Below are positions 34,555-43,070 of a stretch of DNA of 64,000 nt, piece by piece. Both the position numbers and the translations under genes were made by a program. The notes beneath the pieces were generated by a model. It was not told the DNA's origin and searched no databases. It worked only from the letters and a program-made list of their open reading frames with translations. The first letter of the stretch is position 1, and each line of letters begins with the position of its first letter. The stretch is from VRUE01 sp963708115 (GTDB taxonomy: Bacteria > Actinomycetota > Thermoleophilia > Solirubrobacterales > 70-9), in NCBI GenBank assembly GCA_963708115.1, contig CAVPRX010000001.1, positions 558,001-622,000 of the forward strand, read 5' to 3'.

Positions 34555-35943
34555 ATGAGCCGCGCACGCCGACGCACTGTCAAAGCCCTCGTGGTGCTCG
34601 GTTCGTTGCTTGCCTTCCTCAGCGTCTTCGCGATCTGGACCGAGCGCCAGGCGCTCAACACGAACGACTGGGTCGATACCAGCGGCAAGCTGATCCAGAA
34701 CGAAGAGGTCCGCTCGGCCTTGAGCTCATACCTGATCGACCAGCTCTACGAAAACGTCGACGTCGAAAAGGAACTCGAAGACATCCTGCCAGGCGAAACC
34801 AAGCAGCTGGCCGGCCCAGTGTCCGGCGGGCTGCGCCAGGTCGCAGGCGGCGGCGCCGAACAGGTCCTGCAGAGCACGACGGCGGAAGAACTCTGGAAGG
34901 ACGCCAACCGTGCCGCGCACGAACAGCTCCTCGCCGTACTGGAAAACAAGAAAGAAGCCGTCTCAACGGCGGAAGGGAACGTCACCCTCAATCTCGGCAG
35001 CCTCGTCACCAACCTGGCCAGCCAGGTTGGGATCGGCAGCCAGCTCGCCGAAAAACTGCCGCCCGACGCCGGCCAGATCACGGTCCTGCGCTCCGACCAG
35101 CTGAAGACCGCACAGGACATCGCGGTCGGGATCAAGGGGCTGGCGCTCGTCCTCTCGCTGCTGACGCTGATCGCCTTCGGCTTGGCGATCTACCTCTCGC
35201 GGGAGGGGCGCTGGGTGACGGTGCTGTTCTGCGGAATCGGTTTGGTTGCCGCTGGCTTTGCCGTGATCGTCTTCCGCCAGATCGCCGGTGGGATCGTCGT
35301 CGACCAGCTCGTCACCGACGAAAGCGTCAAGCCGGCCGCGGAAGCGACCTGGTCGATCGGCACCTCGCTGATGACCAGCATCGCGACCACGGTGATCGTC
35401 TTCGGTGCCCTCCTCGGGATCGCCGGCTGGCTGGGGTCGCCGACCGGATCCGCCCGCGCCAGCCGCCGTTTCATGGCACCCGCCCTACGCGACTACATCC
35501 CCTACGTCTACACCGGCCTTGCGATTGTCGTCTGCCTCTACTTCCTCTCCGCCTCGGTTCAGAATCTGCGCTCCTTCCTGACCACCCTGGTGATCGCCGC
35601 CTTTGCCGCCTTCGGCATCCACGAGCTGCGCCGCCAGTCGGAGGAGGAATTCCCCGACGCCCAGTTCAGCGACTACTTCGGCGGCGCCAAGGACCGCATG
35701 GTCGGCGCCGTGAAAAGCGCCAACCTAGGCGAGCGAGCCTCGAAACTGCGACTGCCGGAGATGCGCAAACCGGGCGGCGACGACGCTGAGGTGGCCCCGC
35801 CGGCTCCCGGTGCGCCCGCGAACGACGAGGACTCGCGCCTGCACCACCTGGAGCGCCTCGCCGAACTCCACCAGAAGGGCGTCCTCACCGACGAGGAGTT
35901 CGCCACCGAGAAGGCCCGTGTTCTGGGCGGCGGCAGCTCCTAA
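34555..35943 (+). CDS. Multi-pass membrane protein with C-terminal SHOCT domain
   Basis: A 462-residue protein. An N-terminal transmembrane segment (residues 8-28) is followed by a ~150-residue external domain (WVDTSGKLIQNEEVRSALS...), then transmembrane helices at about 186-206, 218-238, 275-300, 318-338 and 342-356. The cytosolic tail ends with a SHOCT-type short domain (RLAELHQKGVLTDEEFATEK), a motif common at the end of bacterial membrane proteins and thought to mediate oligomerisation. No substrate or partner is evident. tRNA-Thr lies just downstream on the other strand. Confidence 0.8.
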   Translation: MSRARRRTVKALVVLGSLLAFLSVFAIWTERQALNTNDWVDTSGKLIQNEEVRSALSSYLIDQLYENVDVEKELEDILPGETKQLAGPVSGGLRQVAGGGAEQVLQSTTAEELWKDANRAAHEQLLAVLENKKEAVSTAEGNVTLNLGSLVTNLASQVGIGSQLAEKLPPDAGQITVLRSDQLKTAQDIAVGIKGLALVLSLLTLIAFGLAIYLSREGRWVTVLFCGIGLVAAGFAVIVFRQIAGGIVVDQLVTDESVKPAAEATWSIGTSLMTSIATTVIVFGALLGIAGWLGSPTGSARASRRFMAPALRDYIPYVYTGLAIVVCLYFLSASVQNLRSFLTTLVIAAFAAFGIHELRRQSEEEFPDAQFSDYFGGAKDRMVGAVKSANLGERASKLRLPEMRKPGGDDAEVAPPAPGAPANDEDSRLHHLERLAELHQKGVLTDEEFATEKARVLGGGSS

Positions 35944-35956
35944 GCGCCTGAAATAA

Positions 35957-36029
35957 AGCCCGCCTCCGGGGTTGAACCGGAAACCTCTCGATTACAAATC
36001 GAGTGCTCTGCCAGTTGAGCTAGGCGGGC
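35957..36029 (-). tRNA. tRNA-Thr (anticodon TGT)
   Basis: Minus-strand cloverleaf of 73 bases: acceptor stem GCCCGCC/GGCGGGC, D-arm GCTCAACTGGCAGAGC, anticodon stem CTCGA/TCGAG with loop TTTGTAA (anticodon TGT, reading ACA), and T-arm CCGGTTCAACCCCGG. The discriminator base is T and the CCA end is not encoded. Confidence 0.97.
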
Positions 36030-36083
36030 GTGTAGATGAATGACTTCGGGTCCTAGTCGAATATAAAGGGGTCGATCGGCGAC

Positions 36084-37085
36084 ATGGGACAGGAGACAGT
36101 CAATTTCAGGTACCTGGAGCCAGGCGAGGGAAGCATCCTCACCGAGGCGATCCGGGCTGCCTACGGCGACACCTACGACGTGCGGTGGGTCTACGACGAG
36201 GCTGAGGTGGAGGCGCGGCTGACGGCGGGAACCTATGTCTCGTGGGTCGCCGAGTCAGCCGAGGGCGAGCTGCTCTGCCACGAGGGAATGAGTTTGGCGG
36301 CAGCCGGAGATGCGGTCGGCCATTCGGGTCAAGCGGTGACGATGCCGGCGGCTCGTGGCCAGCACCTGTTCACCCGGACCAAGCAGCACCTGATGGATTG
36401 GGCAGCCAAGCGTGGCCTGGCGGGGATGTACAGCGAGGCGACAGCGGCACACCCGTACAGCCAGCGCGCCAACCTGGAGCTGGGCGCCCACGAGACGGGC
36501 TTCCTGCTCGGCTGGATCCCAGCGTCCGTGTCAAACGACGCAGCAACCGACCAGCGCCCCCGCCGCCAGTCGGCGGCGCTCTTCTACACCAAGCTCAACG
36601 ACGGCCACGAGCGCGACGTCTACGCCCCGGCGCGCCACCGCGAGATCATCGGCCAGACGCTCGAGCTGTGCGAACTGCGCGGCACGCTCGCCGATCCTCC
36701 AGAGGACGCGCAAATGCCCGAGCGAACCAATCTGCACATAGAGATCGACGAGGATCACAACCTGGCGCTGATCACCGCCATCGAGCCGGGAGCCGATCTG
36801 GAGACCGCAGTAGCCGCCGAGCGGCACCACCTCTTCCACAACAAGTGCCTGGATGCGGTCTACCTCGACCTGCCCCTCGAGAACCCGGCGACGTCCCTGT
36901 TGGCCAACCACCTCGAGCGCCTCGGCGTCTCCTACGCAGGCGTCTTCCCCAACAACCGCACCGACGGCGACGTGCTTCGGATGCAATCCCTGCACCGCAC
37001 GCGGATAACCGCCGACGACATCTCGGTCGTATCCGACCATGGCCGGGAACTGCTCGACTACGTGTTGGCCGACACCTGCCGCTGA
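36084..37085 (+). CDS. GNAT-like acetyltransferase family protein
   Basis: A 333-residue protein with a GNAT-like N-terminal half. TEAIRAAYGDTYDVRWVYDE and WVAESAEGELLCHEGMSLA resemble the first helices and beta-4 strand; VTMPAARGQHLFTRTKQHL is in the position of the acetyl-CoA-binding V/I-P-x-x-R-G motif (here VTMPAARGQH), and MYSEATAAHPYSQRANLELG matches the following strand/helix. The C-terminal ~150 residues look like a second, degenerate GNAT module. Substrate unknown. It lies between tRNA-Thr and the restriction-modification module but has the host's base composition. Confidence 0.65.
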   Translation: MGQETVNFRYLEPGEGSILTEAIRAAYGDTYDVRWVYDEAEVEARLTAGTYVSWVAESAEGELLCHEGMSLAAAGDAVGHSGQAVTMPAARGQHLFTRTKQHLMDWAAKRGLAGMYSEATAAHPYSQRANLELGAHETGFLLGWIPASVSNDAATDQRPRRQSAALFYTKLNDGHERDVYAPARHREIIGQTLELCELRGTLADPPEDAQMPERTNLHIEIDEDHNLALITAIEPGADLETAVAAERHHLFHNKCLDAVYLDLPLENPATSLLANHLERLGVSYAGVFPNNRTDGDVLRMQSLHRTRITADDISVVSDHGRELLDYVLADTCR

Positions 37086-37101
37086 GAGCCTCCCCGACGC
37101 G

Positions 37102-37533
37102 TTACTTCACCCTTCGCCTGGCGCGGAGAACGTCTTCGACCCGATCGGCGGCCACCACCACTTCCTCGTGCTCCCAAATCCTCACGATCTCCCAGCCACG
37201 TTCGCGCAACGCCTCGCCGGTTTCAACATCGCGCTGTCGATTTCTCTTCAACTTGCGCTCCCAGAACTCGGCGTTTGCCTTGGGCATCGTGCCGTGCTGC
37301 GGGCAGCAGTGCCAAAAGCAGCCGTCGACGTAGACAGCAACCTTCTCCGGTCCAAAAACCACATCGGCTCGCGAGCGGACGCCTTGTGCCGGAGCCTTAT
37401 CGACGCGGAAGCGCAAGCCCCGGCGGTGAAGCTCGGAACGTAGGGCTACCTCGGGCTCCGTATCTCGCTGTCCAAGCCGAGACATCTGAGCGCTCACAGC
37501 AGCAGATGACGGCACGGGGCGGGGGACTGTCAA
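37102..37533 (-). CDS. vsr: Very short patch repair (Vsr) mismatch endonuclease
   Basis: A 143-residue DNA mismatch endonuclease that nicks 5' of T in T:G mismatches created by deamination of 5-methylcytosine. Family features: VSAQMSRLGQRDTEPEVALR (N-terminal), GLRFRVD, RADVVFGPEKVAVYVDGCFW (catalytic Asp and FW), HCCPQHGTMP (zinc/metal cysteine-histidine cluster) and AEFWERKLKRNRQRD with the later GWEIVRIWEHE. Length is normal. It stands next to a C5 methyltransferase and a NaeI-type nuclease, matching its role of repairing that methylase's hotspots. Confidence 0.92.
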   Translation of the reverse strand: MTVPRPVPSSAAVSAQMSRLGQRDTEPEVALRSELHRRGLRFRVDKAPAQGVRSRADVVFGPEKVAVYVDGCFWHCCPQHGTMPKANAEFWERKLKRNRQRDVETGEALRERGWEIVRIWEHEEVVVAADRVEDVLRARRRVK

Positions 37534-37615
37534 CGATTGGACTCCTGCAATGTCCGAATCACACTAGCGATCTCATCCTGGAGTAATTCGACAGCACAGG
37601 ACATACTGCGCCGTA

Positions 37616-38497
37616 GTGCCAGGCACTTCCTCGACAAAGGTCGATGCAGCGCAGACGGCGGTCGATGCCAGATTGCGCGCACTCGCCGGTCGCGACCCTG
37701 CTGAAAAATTCGGGCGCGCTATCCGACAAGCCATCGACGAGGTCCTCGACGGCCCTCGTACGGGGCGGTGTCGTTTGGCCGAACTCGCCAAGACGGAGAA
37801 GACCTATGTTGGGACGAAGGTCGAGATCGTCGTCAGAACCTCGCTCGGCCTCGAACGAGGACCGATCTTGGATCTCGAGATAGAGGGCCACCCAGTCGAC
37901 ATCAAGTGGGCGATGAACAGCGTCTGGCAGATACCTCAGGAGGCAGTCGGTCAGCTCTGTCTGTGCATCGGGGGACTAGAAGATATATCCCGTTTTCAGG
38001 TCGGCCTCATCCGCTGCAACGAGGAACGGCTGAATCTCGGAGAAAACCGGGATCGCAAGAGGACCCTGTCCGCAATCGGTCGGTCTGAGATGAGCCTGTT
38101 GGTGCCCTCATCCCCACTTCCAGTCAATTTCGTCGAGCAGATGGATCACGAGAAGAGGATCGTTGTCATGGGCGAACCGACTATCCAGACCCGGGTCACC
38201 AGACTGTTCACCCTGCTGCCCCGGACCCCGATACCGCGCAACGCAATTGCAACGGTGGCGCGCACGACCGGTGATCCGATGCGGCGGGTACGTGCCGATG
38301 CCTGGGCCGGAAACCCGCTTGGTGAAATCAAAATCCTGTCGGCCAGATACGGCAACCCCGTGGTGGGGGCGCTCGGGTACCCGCTGCTCGAACGCGACGA
38401 GTTCATGTCAGTTCCAAAAGCGGAGATAGATGCCCTTCCTGACTCGAAGAGGCGTGCGCTACCGGCATCAACTCGTCGACTATTCGAATTCGACTAG
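37616..38497 (+). CDS. NaeI-family type II restriction endonuclease
   Basis: A 293-residue protein that aligns by eye with NaeI (which cleaves GCCGGC): DGPRTGR, LAKTEKTYVGTKVEI, VDIKWAM, then NRDRKRTLS. The five NaeI active-site residues are conserved at the same numbers as I recall for NaeI: Thr60, Glu70, Asp86, Asp95 and Lys97. The C-terminal part (RNAIATVARTTGDPMRRVRA) corresponds to NaeI's second, effector-DNA-binding domain. Start GTG at 37616. Codon usage is less GC-rich than neighbours, suggesting acquisition. It is convergent with the methyltransferase gene, overlapping by four bases. Confidence 0.85.
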   Translation: MPGTSSTKVDAAQTAVDARLRALAGRDPAEKFGRAIRQAIDEVLDGPRTGRCRLAELAKTEKTYVGTKVEIVVRTSLGLERGPILDLEIEGHPVDIKWAMNSVWQIPQEAVGQLCLCIGGLEDISRFQVGLIRCNEERLNLGENRDRKRTLSAIGRSEMSLLVPSSPLPVNFVEQMDHEKRIVVMGEPTIQTRVTRLFTLLPRTPIPRNAIATVARTTGDPMRRVRADAWAGNPLGEIKILSARYGNPVVGALGYPLLERDEFMSVPKAEIDALPDSKRRALPASTRRLFEFD

Positions 38498-39669
38498 GCC
38501 ACGCTTTCGATCAGCCCTCCCGATTCAACCGGACTACTGGAGCCTTGTATCAATGTCTCGGCAATGCTTTCGGCGATACATCTGGCAAGCAGCGGAGGCA
38601 CAGCATTGCCGATCTGACGGCCGACATTGGTCATCGACTGGTGCTCTGGAAAGACAAACTCGTCCGGGAAACTCATACACCGCGCCGCCTCACGCAGGGT
38701 GATCGGCCGGTGGGCCGACGGATGCAGATATCGACCTTTCTCAGGCTTATAGAACTCCGTCCTGATCGTGCAGGCGGGCCGGTCCCACCAAAGACGACCA
38801 AAGACATCCGTAGTGCCGGTCGGCTTCTCCCGCCAGCAGCGTGGGACCAGATGACCAAGACCCGCACGATCCAGATTCCGCTGCATCGCAAACCGATCGC
38901 CACCGTCGCGAGGGACCGCCTTGTAGCGGCGAATGCTCTCGGGTCGAGGATTGCGCCTACGGTGCCAGGCCTTGCCGTCTGGGCTCGACGACAGGCCCCT
39001 GACAGCCTGCCGAAAAGTGACCCAAGGCAAGTCGCCCAAACCCTTCTCTGACGCTTCGGGATCGAAATGGGTCGCTGTCGGCCACGGGACTGCTCCAGAG
39101 CGGACCCCCATGACAATTGCACGGCGCCGCCGTTGCGGGACTCCATAGTCAGCCGCATTGAGAATCCTCTGGTCAATCGTGAAGCCGAGGCGCGATGCCT
39201 GTCGCTTGAACTTGGCGTACTCGGCCGAGCGCAACAACTCGGGCACATTCTCCATCACAAATGCCTGCGGTTCTGCCTGCTTGAGCGCCCGCAGGTATTC
39301 GCGCCATAGACCTCGACGCTCAAAGCCGACCAGGTCGCGGTTGAGAGGGCTGAAGCCTTGGCAGGGTGGCCCCCCGATGACCACATCGACCTTCTGGAAG
39401 CGAGCGACATCCTCGATCGGTGCCTCGGCGACATGGCCGCCAAAATTAAGACGATAGGTCTCGGCGGCCGCGGGATCATGCTCAACAGCGAGCACCGGGC
39501 GAAATTGGCCGCTCTCGCGAAAACCCAAGGTCATACCGCCGCAGCCCGCAAACAGATCAATCAACGTAAACGGGTTCACGGCCTGAACGATATGGGCAGC
39601 CGCGGCGTCTGAGAAAAAGCCACCCAGAGAGGCCGATTCGGTAGCTGCACAATGGTCCGTTGAACACAA
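38494..39669 (-). CDS. DNA (cytosine-5) methyltransferase
   Basis: A C5-cytosine methyltransferase, 391 residues from the longest start. Ordered motifs: I (LIDLFAGCGGMTLGF), IV with catalytic Cys (VIGGPPCQGFSPLN), VI (AFVMENVPEL), VIII (GVPQRRRRAIVMG), a target-recognition region, then IX-X (MTNVGRQIGNAVPPLLA). The TTG at 39669 is the outermost start; GTG at 39579, immediately before NPFTLIDLF, is more typical for the family. With the Vsr and NaeI-like genes it forms a complete type II restriction-modification set, and presumably it methylates the NaeI-like site. Confidence 0.93.
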   Translation of the reverse strand: MCSTDHCAATESASLGGFFSDAAAAHIVQAVNPFTLIDLFAGCGGMTLGFRESGQFRPVLAVEHDPAAAETYRLNFGGHVAEAPIEDVARFQKVDVVIGGPPCQGFSPLNRDLVGFERRGLWREYLRALKQAEPQAFVMENVPELLRSAEYAKFKRQASRLGFTIDQRILNAADYGVPQRRRRAIVMGVRSGAVPWPTATHFDPEASEKGLGDLPWVTFRQAVRGLSSSPDGKAWHRRRNPRPESIRRYKAVPRDGGDRFAMQRNLDRAGLGHLVPRCWREKPTGTTDVFGRLWWDRPACTIRTEFYKPEKGRYLHPSAHRPITLREAARCMSFPDEFVFPEHQSMTNVGRQIGNAVPPLLARCIAESIAETLIQGSSSPVESGGLIESVA

Positions 39670-39752
39670 CGGTCAGCACAGATGCCTCGCCGACTCCGAT
39701 TGTCTCTACCTCCTTCGCTACCGTCCCGATCGTGCCTGGCAATCCGAAAAAT

Positions 39753-40856
39753 GTGCATCGACCGATCGTCGTCTACGGCGCCACGGGATTCACCGGGGGG
39801 CTGATTGCTCGTGAGCTGAAACGGCTAGGGGCCGATTTCCTGATCACTGGGCGGGATCGGGGGAAGTTGGAGCGCCTTTCGGAGGAGCTTGGGGGTGTGC
39901 CTTTTATGGCTGTGTCGGTCGATGACGCGGCTGGACTGCGGGAGATGCTTGAGCCTTGCTCTGTCGCCATCGCATGCGCCGGGCCGTTTGGCTTGCATGG
40001 GGAGCCGCTGGTTGCTGCCGCTGTCGATACGGGGACGCATTATCTGGACACGACCGGGGAGCAGGGGTTCATGCGGATGGTCTTCGATCGCTACGGGGCA
40101 AAGGCTGCCGAAAATGGGGCTGCGCTGGTCTCCGGGATGGGCTTTGACTACGCACCCGGCGATCTCATCGCGGCGCTCACCGCGGACGGCATGGGGCCGC
40201 TGGAGGAGATCGTCGTTGCCTACTGCGTGCACGGATTCGAGCCGACGCACGGGACGGCGCTCTCGGGCCTCGAGATCATGCGGGGAGGGGACGTCGTCTG
40301 GATCGATGGGGCCTGGCGGCCGGCACCTCGCAGCGCCGATGGGGGGCGCTGGCACTTTCCGGAGCCGATCGGGGAGCAGCGGATGCTGCGTTATCCCGCC
40401 GGCGAGCAGGTCACCGTGCCGCGGCACGTCGAGACGGCTCGCGTGCGGACGCTGCTCAACGGGATGGTTGTGCCGCCGCGGCTGATGCCGCTGGCGGTCA
40501 TCGCCTCTCCCCTACTCGGGCTGGCAATGCGCACTCCTCTGCGCCGGGCCATGGGGGCGCTGGTCAAGCGCTTGCCGGCCGCGCCTGGCGAGCAGAGCCG
40601 CAAGGCATCGCGATTCACGATCAGTTGCGAGGCGCGGGGCAAGACCGGCACCCGCCGCGGCACCGTGCGCGGCAGCGACGTCTACGGCCTTACCGCCGCC
40701 AGCCTCGCGCACGGCGCACTGCTCTGCGCGGATCCCGGCTACGAGCGCAGCGGTGCCCTGGCGCCGGCGCAGGCTTTCGACCCGGCGTCCTTCCTTGCCG
40801 CCCTTGCGGAGTTCGGCGTCTCAGTCGAGATCGAGCCACAGCCTGCCGAGACATGA
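39753..40856 (+). CDS. Saccharopine dehydrogenase-like / trans-acting enoyl reductase family protein
   Basis: A protein of 367 residues from the GTG at 39753; a TTG at 39660 would add 31 poorly structured residues. The N-terminal Rossmann motif is VVYGATGFTGGLIARELK, followed by LITGRDRGKLERL and AIACAGPFGLHGEPLVAAAV, with GTHYLDTTGE and GMGFDYAPGDL. This is the pattern of saccharopine-dehydrogenase-like NADPH reductases, including mycobacterial trans-acting enoyl reductase. A lipid-related reduction is likely but not proven. Its stop overlaps the next gene's ATG. Confidence 0.78.
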   Translation: MHRPIVVYGATGFTGGLIARELKRLGADFLITGRDRGKLERLSEELGGVPFMAVSVDDAAGLREMLEPCSVAIACAGPFGLHGEPLVAAAVDTGTHYLDTTGEQGFMRMVFDRYGAKAAENGAALVSGMGFDYAPGDLIAALTADGMGPLEEIVVAYCVHGFEPTHGTALSGLEIMRGGDVVWIDGAWRPAPRSADGGRWHFPEPIGEQRMLRYPAGEQVTVPRHVETARVRTLLNGMVVPPRLMPLAVIASPLLGLAMRTPLRRAMGALVKRLPAAPGEQSRKASRFTISCEARGKTGTRRGTVRGSDVYGLTAASLAHGALLCADPGYERSGALAPAQAFDPASFLAALAEFGVSVEIEPQPAET

Positions 40857-42178
40857 AACGCCGGCCGGCGGTCATCGTCCTGGCGGCAATCGCAACCGCC
40901 TCGCTCGCCCTGGCCGCCGCATCGCTCGGAGCGGTTGGCTCGGTCCTCCTCGTCTCGGGGCCGAACGGCGAAACCGAAGCCGGCTTCCCGAGCGAGCAGG
41001 TCAACCCGGCGATCTCCGCCGATGGTCGTTTCATCGCCTTCGTGGGCAGCGTCGGCGAAACGGGCAACGGCCTCTACCTGCGGGACATGAGCGGCGGCAT
41101 CGCCGAAGTCGACGTCCCCCACGGCCACAGCGAACACGGCATCGGCTTCGCCGCCGGCTCGCCGTCGATCTCCAGCAGCGGGCGCTATCTCGCCTTCGCC
41201 TCGGAGGATCCCGAGATCAGCGCCGAAGACCACAACTCCTCGACCACGCCGGCGGGCGACACCTTCCCCGTGCGCGACATCTTCGTCTACGACCGCTCGA
41301 CCGGCCGGGTCAGCCTCGTCTCGCGTGCCAACGGCGTCAAAGGGGACGGCGGCAACGAGGATTCCAACCTCCCCTCGATCTCCGCCGACGGAAACTACGT
41401 CGCCTTCCAGACCGGGGCGACCAACTTCCTACGCGGCTCCTACGGCGGAATCTTCGTCCGCGATCTGCGCCGGCACACGACCACGCCGGCGGCCTCGCTG
41501 CGCCTACACCCTGGTGGGGCGCTGAACGGCGGCTTCACGCCCTCGATCTCCGCCCACGGGCGCTGGGTCGCCTTTCTAACCACCGCCCACCTCCCTCATG
41601 GCAACGCGCTAGAGGTCGTAGTGCGCGACATGAATGGAAAGCGAGCGGTCTACGCCTCGCGGGTCGACGGTCGCCGCGGCCCACTCGCGGCCACCGACTG
41701 CAAGCTGCCAGTGATCTCGGCGAACGGTCGCTATGTCGCCTTCGTAAGCAAAGCCAAGAACCTCAGTCGAATCGACAAAGACGGCGTCGAAGACGTCTTC
41801 CTCCGCGACCTGAAGACGAACCGCACGCAGCTCGTCTCGCGCGCCCAGGGCAAGCACGGCGCGCCGGGCAGTGGGGACTCCTCCAGCCCTTCGATCTCCG
41901 CCGACGGTCGCTACGTCGCCTTCGAGTCCTACGCGAGCAATCTCGGCCCGGCCGACGGCGGCGCGATCCCAGACGTCTTCGTGCGCGACATGCGCAGTGG
42001 GCGGGTCTTCCTCGCCTCGCGCGCCGATGGCAACGGAGCCGCGGCAAACGCGCCCTCAGCCAACCCGGCGATCTCCGCTGATGGTCGCTACGTCGCCTTC
42101 GACTCGCGCGGCTCGAACCTGAGCCCCGCCGACACGCTGCACCCAACCAGCATCTTCCGCGCTCAGCTGCTGCCCTGA
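40853..42178 (+). CDS. Secreted TolB-like PD40 beta-propeller protein
   Basis: A 441-residue exported protein with a signal peptide (residues 1-28, VIVLAAIATASLALAAASLG). At least six blades carry the PD40 consensus: NPAISADGRFIAFVG, SPSISSSGRYLAFAS, LPSISADGNYVAFQT, TPSISAHGRWVAFLT, LPVISANGRYVAFVS, SPSISADGRYVAFES and NPAISADGRYVAFDS, each with a following DVFVRD strand. The repeats are unusually similar to one another, pointing to recent internal duplication. The ATG overlaps the preceding stop (ATGA). Likely an envelope scaffold. Confidence 0.8.
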   Translation: MKRRPAVIVLAAIATASLALAAASLGAVGSVLLVSGPNGETEAGFPSEQVNPAISADGRFIAFVGSVGETGNGLYLRDMSGGIAEVDVPHGHSEHGIGFAAGSPSISSSGRYLAFASEDPEISAEDHNSSTTPAGDTFPVRDIFVYDRSTGRVSLVSRANGVKGDGGNEDSNLPSISADGNYVAFQTGATNFLRGSYGGIFVRDLRRHTTTPAASLRLHPGGALNGGFTPSISAHGRWVAFLTTAHLPHGNALEVVVRDMNGKRAVYASRVDGRRGPLAATDCKLPVISANGRYVAFVSKAKNLSRIDKDGVEDVFLRDLKTNRTQLVSRAQGKHGAPGSGDSSSPSISADGRYVAFESYASNLGPADGGAIPDVFVRDMRSGRVFLASRADGNGAAANAPSANPAISADGRYVAFDSRGSNLSPADTLHPTSIFRAQLLP

Positions 42179-42182
42179 GGCC

Positions 42183-42890
42183 CTAAGCCGGCACCTCGCG
42201 CGAGTCGAGGTGGGCGGCCACCTTGCGCTTGACGCGCTGCAGGGCGTTGTCGACGGTCTTCGTGTCGCACTCGAGGCGCTCGGCCGTCGCCTCGTAGGAG
42301 TGACCGTCGAGGTAGAGCGAGAGGACGCGACTCTCGAGGTCGGAGAGGACGCCCGAGGTACCCGAGAGGCAGGAGACGAGGCTCTCCAGCTCTTCGGTTG
42401 CGATCACCTGGTTTACCGGGTCGGCGACGCTCGGGCCGGGCAGGATCTCGTCGAGCGTCGTATCCGACTCACCCGCGGCGGCCGGGGTCTGGCTGAACGA
42501 GACGTACTGGTTGAGCGGCGTGTGCTTGTTGCGGGTCGCCGTCTTAACCGCGGTGATGATCTGGCGGGTGATGCAGAGCTCGGCAAAGCTGCGAAAGCTC
42601 GACTCACGGTCGCTGCGGTAGTCACGGATCGCCTTGTAGAGGCCGAGCAACCCTTCCTGGATCAGGTCGTCGCTCTCGCCTCCGAGCAGGAAGTAGGAGG
42701 ACGCCTTGAGGCGAACAAAGCCGCGGTAGCGCCTCACGATCGAGTCGTAGGCATCGGTCCGTCCCTCCTTCGCGAGGGCGACCAGATAATGATCATCAAG
42801 TTCAGGTTGAGGGTTAGAGCTGGGCCGGGTCGAGCCGTTGAAGTGCCCGGTGGGGAGCCGCAATTCCTGCGTGGGAGACGAGAGAGCCAC
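42183..42890 (-). CDS. sigH: RNA polymerase sigma factor of the SigH (sigma-30) type
   Basis: A 235-residue sigma factor strongly resembling Bacillus SigH. Region 2: RRYRGFVRLKASSYFLLGGE, SDDLIQEGLLGLYKAIRDY and SFAELCITRQIITAVKTATR, followed by NKHTPLNQYVSF. Region 4: LSDLESRVLSLYLDGHSYEA then DTKTVDNALQRVKRK. It sits next to rlmB as in B. subtilis, supporting orthology. Start GTG at 42890, with AAAGGAGAAGGA upstream. SigH controls stationary-phase/early sporulation genes in Bacillus; its role in this lineage is unknown. Confidence 0.9.
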   Translation of the reverse strand: MALSSPTQELRLPTGHFNGSTRPSSNPQPELDDHYLVALAKEGRTDAYDSIVRRYRGFVRLKASSYFLLGGESDDLIQEGLLGLYKAIRDYRSDRESSFRSFAELCITRQIITAVKTATRNKHTPLNQYVSFSQTPAAAGESDTTLDEILPGPSVADPVNQVIATEELESLVSCLSGTSGVLSDLESRVLSLYLDGHSYEATAERLECDTKTVDNALQRVKRKVAAHLDSREVPA

Positions 42891-42959
42891 TGATCCTTCT
42901 CCTTTGAGATGAAGGGTCGTGGCGCCGGTACCTCCCCTGGTGGCGCCCTTATTGACAGA

Positions 42960-42986
42960 TGAATCTCAGACTCAAGCTGAGGTTCA
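42960..42986 (-). promoter_or_regulatory. Inverted repeat upstream of sigH
   Basis: Arms TGAATCTCAG (42960-42969) and CTGAGGTTCA (42977-42986) pair over 10 bp with one G-T wobble and a 7-base spacer, 70 bases before the sigH start. The layout suits an operator for a dimeric regulator or a leader hairpin. Confidence 0.35.
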
Positions 42987-43070
42987 CCCTTGTTGGCGGC
43001 GTAGTCTTACCGCCCAGCAGAGTTCTGTCAACCCCAAATTGCGACTTTTTACAAATCGCCCTTGCGGACG

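Noticed and set aside
36242..37333. Long plus-strand frame overlapping the GNAT-like gene and vsr
   Set aside because: Its product is Arg/Pro-rich with no motifs, and it covers parts of two convincing genes in other frames.
35957..39669. tRNA-Thr as attachment site for an island carrying the restriction-modification genes
   Set aside because: The tRNA's 3' end points away from the module, no duplicated tRNA fragment was seen near 37.1 or 39.7 kb, there is no integrase, and the intervening GNAT-like gene has host-like composition.
42921..42946. GGCGCC-rich stretch upstream of sigH as a riboswitch or strong hairpin
   Set aside because: Only the six-base palindrome GGCGCC pairs; the adjoining bases do not, and no known riboswitch core is recognisable.
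42970..42976. ACTCAAG before sigH as an HspR HAIR element
   Set aside because: Only one half-site is present; the clearer inverted repeat there has different arms.
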